A DNA stretch of 64,000 nucleotides. It comes from Sophora flavescens. Taxonomy: Eukaryota; Streptophyta; Magnoliopsida; Fabales; Fabaceae. Position 1 is the stretch's first letter; the number at the start of each line of letters is the position of its first letter. Shown one piece after another: positions 55,661 to 64,000 of this stretch. The translations under genes were made by a program, and so were the position numbers. Under the pieces are notes generated by a model, which saw nothing but the letters and a program-made list of their open reading frames with translations, was not told where the DNA came from and did no database searches. The stretch spans positions 212,892,667 to 212,956,666 of the forward strand of contig CM061063.1 in the NCBI GenBank assembly GCA_030762895.1, given 5' to 3'.

Positions 55661-55985
55661 TAGCGTTTCTAATTTTAAACGCTATCTAAAGTTGATTTTA
55701 TTTTATTTATTTATTGCAAATTAGAAAAGATAGCGTTTCCGTGTGGAACCGGTATCTTAGGTGGTTAGTTAAGATAGGGCTTCCTAAAGGAAGTGCTATC
55801 TTTTCCTGCAGCTTAACTTTTAATAGCGGTTCCTTAAGGAAACGCTATCTTAGGTGATACCTAAGATAGCGTTTCCTTAAGGAACCGCTATTAAAAGTCC
55901 CCCCATCACTTTTAATAGCATTTCCGCACGGAAATGCTATAAAAGGTGCGCTATCTAAAGTCTAATCTGTTGTAGTGATAAGGAA

Positions 55986-56795
55986 TCAAGTAGTATAGTT
56001 AAGAGTTTCTTAATCGAGAGACACTCATTTAAGGTTTAAAATTCAAATCGACTTGCCTTGGTTCCAACAAGTACACGGGTCTTTCCAAACACGCTTAGTA
56101 TGGTCACTCTGAATCGGGCACGATCACGGACAACTTGACCAGTCTCTCAGGCATACGAAGAGTTGATCTTTCCTCATAAGCTGAGTCAACGGCTCCAAAA
56201 TCTTTAATCGGTCCTTACTCCAATCTGGTGCTAATTCGTCCTCAAGTCTATTTTTGATTAGACAGCATCTCTTAATTAGTCTATCAGATCAACTAAGCAT
56301 GGTGGAGAATACTTGTTATTAATCGTTACTGTGTTGAGTTGTCAGAAATCCACACGGATTCTCGAACCATCACACAACATTGGTGTTTCCTACTAAAACA
56401 CTCAGTCCAACAAGCTGCTTAAACCACAAATCTATCAGTTGAATCGAGTCATATAACTCAATTAACTTTGTAGGCAACATTCTACACGAAGCAATAGAGA
56501 ATCAGACCGGATCTAGAAACTAGATTGATCGAAAGTCAATATCCTTCTCTAGCAGCAAACCTAGAACATTTCCAGGGGACATTCCCTGAAAAACCTTTCG
56601 CAAACGTTAATCATGGAACATTCTCAGCGAACAATCCTAGAAAATCTAATTTAACCAACATACCTATAATCCCACACACATTGCTTCGACAAGGAAGCAA
56701 TTCCTACAAGGTCAAACCAGAGATTACACAACAAAAACATAACAGACCTATTTCCCAAGGCTCCCGAAAGACTCGACCAGCTCTAATACCACCAA
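55986..56795 (-). mobile_element. 5' leader of the gypsy complex
   Basis: It is duplicated at 42800-43609. It lies just inside the primer site. Its open frame on the plus strand is antisense and matches nothing known; the minus strand has many stops. Confidence 0.7.
56779..56791 (-). other. Mutated primer-binding site beside LTR 2
   Basis: The minus strand reads TGGTATTAGAGCT, with one change from the initiator-Met primer site found intact at 43593-43605. Confidence 0.8.
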
Positions 56796-59700
56796 TGTAA
56801 CACCCCCCTTGGGTATTACATGAATAACTCAACCTCCTAAAATATGGGTATTAAATAAAATAAATGCTGGTTTACTTTCGGAAAAATAATTTTTATCTAA
56901 GTACTTAAGTGTCAGAAAAATGGGTATAAAATTTATTATTCTGCGGTTACGATAAGAACTTAAGCATTTTATAAGATAATATCTCACATTTTCATAAATT
57001 TTGTCACGACCCAAAAACCTAAGCCATTACCGGTGCACAGGCTTACAATCCTAGCCTGGCAAGTCTATTTTCTTTAGAAATTATATTTGAATACCGATCG
57101 ATAACTTTTACAAAAATTTCGACAGAGTCTCCTCTGTAATTCCAACATCCCAAAATAAAAGCACCTGCTAAAATATTTATAATTTCATCCCAAAATAAAG
57201 GCTCTCCGAGCCATGAACATCCTATCCACAATAGAAGCTCTCCGAGCCGTAAACAAACATACGCATAACAGTAATCCAATAAAAGACTCTCAGAGTCATA
57301 ATACCTATTACTATGACTTTCTCCAAATAAAATTTACTGGATAAACTAAGCTAGTCGCACTAAAAGATATTGCTGGGGAAGACCCCATGGTTCTCACCAT
57401 TATAACTAACATCAGGCATCTTCAAGGATTGGGACTAATATCCCCGAGTGCAACTGAGAACTTCTCTGCAACATCTGTACACTCAAACCCAAAATACCAC
57501 AAAAGAAACCAAATAGAAATAGTGCAAAGGTGAGATACCGACATATGAGTTTTATCATAGCAATCACATACACGACTCTCACACAATGACATACAATATA
57601 TTATAACCATAAACACAGGGATCCATTCCCGACAATCAAATCCATTTTGTAAAACATTTCATGTCACTTCAATATTCACCATCTAGTTCACTATCTCCGG
57701 AGATCCTCACTTCCCTTCGTCGAGCAATGATTAGGCTGCGATACCCTTAACACAATTGTCTCATGAGATCGGCCTCTAAATTTAGGTCCGGCTCCAATTG
57801 TTCAGGGAATATCACGATGGAGCACCTAAAATAATATTGGAATAGTTCCCTATTGAGTACATTCGTGCCGGGTAACCGAATTCCACGACCCGAGGTTGCA
57901 AGGCCCCAAGTATTCGCTGGATTTTCGAAGCCCGAATGTCCCTAAGACCCAAAGACCCTAGAATTTATCTTTGGTCCTTAACTAACCAATTTACCCAATT
58001 CACCCTTTGTGAAATTGTAGCTCGAATACACAATGGCACCTCTGCCACGACGGCATAAAAGCCTGACTATGCATGTAAAACAAAGTGTTCTCATTTTCAT
58101 TTTTCTTTTTTCGATCATTCTTTCCTCGTCAAGGCTTACGCTCTCGACTACTTTTAAATCAAGTATTAAATTAAACTTTAATACTCACCTAATATTTTAT
58201 CAATAAAATCCATGATTCACAATTCCCTTCACAACCGAACACTAGTCCGACGTCTCAGAATTCTAGGTTCTATCTTTCCTCGAAACTAGAACAGGAACTC
58301 TAGCCCGTCAATTCGGAACACTAGGTCCTTTCTATTTTCTCAAAATTCAAAACAAGAACTCTAGCCCGTCAATCCGGAGCACTAGGTCCTTTCTTTCTCC
58401 TCAAAACTCAAAACAAGAACTCTAGCCCGTCAATCCGGAGCACTAGGTCCTTTCTTTCCCTCAAAATTCAAAACAAGAACTCTAGCCCGTCAATCCGGAG
58501 CACTAGGTCCTTTATTTTTCACTCTCTTTCAGAGGTTTTCGTTCAGTGAAAACTAAATCGAAAAACAAAAGTTCAAGAGTTTCCAAATTTTGTGTCATAA
58601 ATACTTTTCGTTCTTAGAAATACTATTTCACTAAAACTGTTTTCTTTCAGAAATCCATTTTCTAAAAACTTAGGAAACCACTAAAATCATTTTCTCAACT
58701 TAGAACCAAATACAAAACTCTTGTAAATAGATTTATCAAAGGGAACATTTTCTCTAAATGTTACCATTTTTGAACAACTTTTGGTAAAACCTAAAAGAAA
58801 ATCTTTGTTTTCAAAAGACTTTTCTTTTCAAAAATTCTTTAAAACCTTTTCATGAATTTTGATATTTCCCATTTTCTTTATTTCCTAACTTTGTTCTATC
58901 TTCACACTTTCATCATTTAGGATTTTCTTCTCATTTCCCAAAGAAAACAAAACACCACTTTTTCGATATTTCTACGTTAAGGTACTTTAATGTCTTAATC
59001 TTGATTAACAAGCAATGACCAGTGTCATGCCATCAGCCAATCACAGTCAAGCAAAACAGTAATATAATCAACAAACAATAACATTAAAACTCCAATCAAA
59101 CTCTAAACAATTCAAGCAAGACATCATTACAAAGATTTAAAAATTAACATATATTCAAACACGACAGTAAGTATGTAACTACTAAAACTCTTTTGGTAAA
59201 CTCCCTTTACCTCTCGAAGAACTTAGCTTCCGATTTAAAACTTTGTCGTGAATCCAGAAACCGTCAACGCACGTACACGATAATCTAGCTTGTCCTTCAT
59301 CAAAAATAACACTCAATCAACAAACAAACAACTAAATCAAGCCTAAAATCCTACATGTTGGTTTCGGCCAAGGGCTGACTTTGGGGTTCAAAATCCTTAA
59401 AATTTCTAAACTCTTGGATTAGTGATTTATAATCACTTAAAACCCTAAATCAAAGATCATGGCATAAAGATTGAAATTAAATCTTCCAATCCTTAAACAA
59501 ATGATTTTCGGCCATGACCATTAAAATGGTTTTAGAGACTCTAATTTAACTCAACAACATAGATCTAATAACTATATAGCTTATAAGATTGAATCTTGTA
59601 AAGAAAATGAACAAAATCCTCCTCCCCACATAACCCTAGGTTCTGCCTCCTATGGTTAAATAGGATCGAAAACTTTGTTTGATGCAAGCATCTAGATATA

Positions 59701-60798
59701 GAATATAGAGGTAATACTAGGATTATAGAAATTGGTTTCATATTTTTAGGATTTTTCTATGATTTATGGTGATTTTTCAAAGTTCTAGATCTAGGAATTG
59801 AAAAATATGATCAAGACTTCAAATCACAAAAATCAATGAAGAACATGATGATGATTGAGTGAGAGAAGATTGGTATACCTCTTGGAAATGAAAAATGGGC
59901 AAGGAATCACCTACTTCCTTCACAAAATCAAGCTATGGTACTTAGAGCTTTAATGGCAAAAATGTCATAGCTTGATGGAGAAGATGAAGATTGCCTTTTA
60001 TAGAAGTGAAAATGGGCTTCTTGGCTGCCTAGGGTCGTGGCCTTTGAGGGGTGAAAGGGTCCAACACACAAAAATTCAAGGACAAAGTAGTAATCTCACA
60101 AAATGGCATTTTTGTGGTATTATGACAACATAAGGACAAAATGGTCATTTCCCAAAAAGCAATCATGACCAACATGTGGTGAGAAATAAGTGAGGATGTG
60201 GCTGATTTGTGTCCACAAATTGTGGGGCAAACTTTGTCATTTCTATGAAAGTTTCAAGGGTAAAATCGTCCAAGGGCAAAACGGTCTTTACACTAGTTTA
60301 AAGAAATATCTAGATATTTTGAAATTTAATCATGACAAAGGTGAGTCATAAGTGGTGACTCACCCTACTCACCACAACCATGTGACATGTGTCCCACGGT
60401 GGCCCGAGGTCCGGTTCAGTCTCCGTAATTCCGTTTCCGACTCCGTTATTCTCCCGATTTAGGTTTTACACCCGAATCGAGTATAATAACATATTTATTT
60501 TGAAAATTTTAAAAATAACCTATATCGTTGGAAATGATATATAAACTCTATCCATTTCGTTCACGGGTCAAAATTAGGTTTTCTGATCAGTAAAATCTTA
60601 CTGTCGGTGAAAACGTGATCAGGGTTAAAGTCGAATTTTCAACCAAAAATTTCACCGTGTACTTATAAAAATAAGTATGATATGAATATGACTTTGGTTT
60701 TCCCAAAATCATTTTCTATGTTTCAGAAAAAAATAATAAACAGATGTTTGTTTATCGATACAGAAAACAGCAGAAACAGCGAAAATCGGGGTGTTACA
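56796..60798 (-). mobile_element. LTR 2 (4.0 kb) of the gypsy complex
   Basis: It is the partner of 43610-47609, with the same ends. It carries the same tandem 60-bp units at 58291-58520. One spot near 60617-60635 differs by a short replaced block (GTGATCAGGGTTAAAG against GCAGACCGGGTTCCG). Confidence 0.9.
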
Positions 60799-60849
60799 AT
60801 TAACCTTTTATGAAAAGTACATGAGGTAGTGATTTGTTGCCTATTAATT

Positions 60850-63800
60850 CACTAGTGGAAATAATGTAATATACGGGAACGTTTTGCGTCAGTTGACCAT
60901 ATGTTTGACGTTAAAATGCGGCGGTGGCAGTTTTGTAAATATTAAATCACTATTTGCGTCAGTTGTGTAATGAACTGACGTGATTTTAACTCTTTTAACG
61001 TCAGTTGTTTATACAACTGACGTTAAATCTGTGATTTTTATGGCAGTTAAATAAATAACTGGCATAAATAATTATGAAACTCATTTCTTTCGTTGTCATC
61101 TCCCTGTTGTCACCCTTAACGCAGACCACTCCATATAGTGCAGTTTATTTCTAAATTAGTAAACAAATTCTTGTGTAAATTAAAATAAATAAACACTTAA
61201 CATAAAACAAGTTATATATGTACAATCAAATCGTATCTCATTGAAGCGATTCATAAGTTACAATTACATGATTAAAAGATAAAAAATTTCTGCAACATAA
61301 CCCTAAAATATAAAAGTTTCTGCTTCAACATCATTTATTCTTCTCAGTCATGTCCTCAGAAACTCCAATTAATGGATGCATCTCCTCCCTCACTTGAATT
61401 CCATGATGCATCGCGCGTGAATCCACAGTCACTAACAGCGAAAGCAAAGTGAAATGGATCTTTACATCACCTACTTCACTGGAATTCCTTGATGCATCGT
61501 CTTGAATCCACAGTCACTTGCAGCGAAAGCAAAGTGAAATGGATGACGGGGATGAAATAAAGTGAGGGAATCACATTACGTGATTCACCCAACCTTACCA
61601 TCCATGTTACGTGATTTACTAAACCTCAGAAGTTTGTTGACCATTAAGACAGAGACCTTTAAGTCTAGGAATAGGAAGAAATAACAACACCTCAAATATG
61701 ATAGAGGCATACTGTGAAGGAAAAATCACGAAATATAGAGGAAAAGAAGAGGGGGGTGTAATACAGATCGACTTGATACAGAAGAATATGGTTCTTTATA
61801 TAGAGAAGCGAGACTACCTGAATTTCTTGAAAACTGATCTAAAAACTTAATGATCATTAAGAGGATTAAGTTACAAAGTGAATGGGTAAGTAGCACAGTA
61901 GTCAAAGGAATGAATGTCTTTGAAGAAACTTATACACTTTTAACGTCAGTTGTTTAATACAACTGACGTTAAAAGTGTTTTTAAAATAAAAAATATTTAT
62001 TTTTAACGTCAGTTTTTTATACAACTGACGTTAAAAGTGTGATTTTTTACTTCGGTTAAATAAATAGCTGACGTAAATAATCATGTATCCCTATCTGAAA
62101 TGCCCTGTTGTCACTCTTAACACAGGTCACTCCATATATATAGTGTAGTTTATTTCTAAACTTTTTTTTAAACAAGTTTATTTTTAATCTTCATTAATTA
62201 GCTTGAATTAGTAAACAAATTCTTGTGCAAATTAAAATAAATAAACACTTAACATAAAACAAGTTATATGTATAATCAAATCGTATCTCATTGAAGCGAT
62301 TCATAAGTTACAATTACATGATTAAAAGATAAAAAATTTCTGCAACATAGCAATAAAATATAAAAAAGTTTTTGCTTCAACATCAATTTCTTCTCAGTCC
62401 TGTCCTCAGAAACTCCAATGGATGCATCTCCTCCCTCACTTGAATTCCTTATGCTCCATCTGCTTTATCCACAGTCACTTGGGGAGGAGATGAAATAAAG
62501 TGAGGGAGTCACGTTACGTGATTCACCCAACCATACCATCCATGTTACATGATTTACTCAACCTCTTCAAGTTTTTTGACCATTAAGACAGAGACCTTTA
62601 AGTCTAGGTACAGGAAGAAATAACAAAAGTCTCAAATGTGATAGAGCCATATTGTGAAGGAATAGAAAACGCACGAAATATAGAGGAAAAGAAGAGGGTG
62701 TGTTACAGAATGATACAGAAGAATGACACTTTATATAGAGAATAGAGACTCTCTGATTTTCTTGAAATTTGATCTATAAACTTAATGCTCATTAAGAGGA
62801 TTAAGTTATAAGGTGCATGGGTAAGTAGCACAGTAGTCAAAGGAATGAATGTTTTTGCAGAAACTTATACACTTTTAACGTCAGTTGTTTAATACAACTG
62901 ACGTTAAAAGTGTTTTTAAAATAAAAAATATTTATTTTTAACGTCAGTTTTTTATACAACTGACGTTAAAAGTGTGATTTTTTACTTCAGTTAAATAAAT
63001 AGCTGACGTAAATAATCATGTATCCCTATCTGAAATGCCCTGTTGTCACTCTTAACACAGGTCACTCCATATATATAGTGAAGTTTATTTCTAAACTTTT
63101 TTTTAAACAAGTTTTTTTTGAATCTTCATTAATTAGCTTGAATTAGTAAACAAATTCTTGTACAAATTAAAATAAATAAACACTTAACATAAAACAAGTT
63201 ATATGTATAATCAAATCGTATCTCATTGAAGCGATTCATAAGTTACAATTACATGATTAAAAGATAAAAAATTTCTGCAACATAGCACTAAAATATAAAA
63301 AAGTTTCTGCTTCAACATCAATTTCTTCTCAGTCCTGTCCTCAGAAACTCCAATGGATGCATATCCTCCCTCACTTGAATTCCTTATGCTCCATCTGCTT
63401 TATCCACAGTCACTTGGGGAGGAGATGAAATAAAGTGAGGGAGTCACATTACGTGATTCACCCAACCATACCATCCATGTTACGTGATTTACTCAACCTC
63501 AAGTTTTTTGACCATTAAGACAGAGACCTTTAAGTCTAGGTACAGGAAGAAATAACAAAAGTCTCAAATGTGATAGAGCCATATTGTGAAGGAATAGAAA
63601 ACGCACGAAATATAGAGGAAAAGAAGAGGGTGTATTACAGACTGATACAGAAGAATGACACTTTATATAGAGAATAGAGACTCTCTGATTTTCTTGAAAA
63701 TTGATCTATAAACTTAATGCTCATTAAGAGGATTAAGTTATAAGGTGCATGGGTAAGTAGCACAGTAGTCAAAGGAATGAATGTTTTTGTAGAAACTTAT

Positions 63801-64000
63801 ACACTTTTAACATCAGTTGTCTTCAACAACTGACGTTAAAATTGTTTTTAAAATAAAAAATATTTATTTTTAACATCAGTTGTTTATACAACTGACGTTA
63901 AAAGTTTGATTTTTACTTCAGTTAAATAAATAGCTGACGTAAATAATCCTATATCCCTATCTGAAATGCCCTGTTGTCACCCTTAACGCAGGTCACTCCA
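60850..64000. mobile_element. CACTA transposon, left end (copy 2b), runs past the window
   Basis: It begins CACTAGTGGAAATAATGTAA after ATT (60847-60849). The first 200 bp mirror the right end of the element at 4134-6252 (shared GGGAACGTTTT, GTCAGTTGACCATATG, GGCAGTTTTGTAAATATTAA). No right end and no transposase were seen in the window. Most of it is a tandem array. Confidence 0.82.
60996..64000. repeat. Tandem array of about 0.94-kb units in a CACTA end
   Basis: Equivalent points TAACGTCAGTTGT begin at 60996, 61941, 62876 and, as TAACATCAGTTGT, 63808, giving periods of 945, 935 and 932 bp. Each unit starts with two palindromes of AACGTCAGTT/AACTGACGTT and holds the blocks CTGTTGTCAC(C/T)CTTAAC, GTATCTCATTGAAGCGATTC and GACCATTAAGACAGAGACC. 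The second and third units are clearly closer to each other than to the first. The first also has an internal repeat of about 85 bp near 61385-61545. No protein-coding frame is apparent. Confidence 0.88.

Larger units (their letters stand above)
49852..55977 (-). mobile_element. CACTA transposon with captured exons of three host genes
   Basis: Terminal inverted repeats CACTACAACAGA occur at both ends, with the 3-bp duplication ATA (49849-49851 and 55978-55980). The undamaged target, TCCATAAGGA, is seen in the paralogous gypsy at 3131-3140. Both ends carry arrays of CTTTAGATAGCGTTTG-type subterminal repeats. Inside, all on the minus strand, lie exons of exportin-1, then CIAPIN1/DRE2, then a glutaredoxin, with introns kept. 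No transposase (TnpD-like) domain was recognised, so it is non-autonomous. A G/C-richer region at about 55310-55660 next to the right end may hold the promoter or first exon of a chimeric transcript. Confidence 0.93.
42800..60798 (-). mobile_element. Gypsy complex with 4.0-kb LTRs and an extra truncated leader
   Basis: On the minus strand the order is 5' LTR (60798-56796), primer site, internal region (56795-47610) holding a CACTA element, polypurine tract, 3' LTR (47609-43610), then a second primer site and about 0.8 kb of leader (43609-42800). Leader plus LTR (42800-47609) is a direct repeat of 55986-60798 at roughly 98 percent identity by eye. Without the CACTA the internal region is only about 3.06 kb, shorter than one LTR, and no gag-pol domain was recognised. 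No matching duplication was found at the outer edges, as expected for a product of unequal recombination. Confidence 0.82.

Overview
This window looks like nuclear DNA of a flowering plant, probably a eudicot. It is AT-rich and filled with plant-type LTR retrotransposons (Ty1/copia and Ty3/gypsy with initiator-Met tRNA primer sites), L1-type LINE tails, CACTA and MITE DNA transposons and solo LTRs, many with target-site duplications (TSDs) that can be read directly. I found no intact host gene, no tRNA or rRNA gene, and no bacterial, plastid or mitochondrial gene cluster. The host-gene sequence present consists of fragments carried inside transposons.

Layout. 1-3962: a decayed gypsy copy on the minus strand. 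3963-7866: a second type of LTR holding a CACTA element (4134-6252). 8480-8780: an L1 tail. 9087-10567: a solo LTR (TSD ACAGT). 10894-14134: a short gypsy-type element on the minus strand (TSD TGAAT) whose middle is replaced by pieces of at least three host genes: an ABC1/UbiB-type kinase, a plant PHD/RING-type zinc-finger protein and an NRAMP metal transporter. 14871-20770: an L1 tail with a broken copia element nested in it (14905-20116, TSD AATAC). 21017-21380: two MITEs. 23042-29550: a non-coding copia-type LTR element. 29551-36430: an old LTR split by two solo LTRs (29694-31430, TSD AAAGT; 32415-36316, TSD CTATT). 38080-40720: a SIRE-like LTR split by an L1 tail. 42800-60798: a gypsy complex with two 4.0-kb LTRs, a short internal region and an extra truncated leader, interrupted by a 6.1-kb CACTA element (49852-55977, TSD ATA). 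That CACTA carries spliceable exons of exportin-1 (XPO1/CRM1), CIAPIN1/DRE2 and a glutaredoxin. 60850-64000: the left end of another CACTA, built of tandem units of about 0.94 kb, running off the window.

The most notable content is two independent gene-capturing transposons within 45 kb that work by different routes. The gypsy-type element holds contiguous, sense-oriented, apparently intronless coding pieces, as expected of RNA template switching; the NRAMP piece sits inside the PHD piece. The CACTA element holds genomic pieces with introns and intact splice sites, as expected of DNA-level capture. Neither makes a continuous fused reading frame, so protein function is doubtful; transcripts or small RNAs acting on the parent genes are the more plausible consequence, and this is inference.
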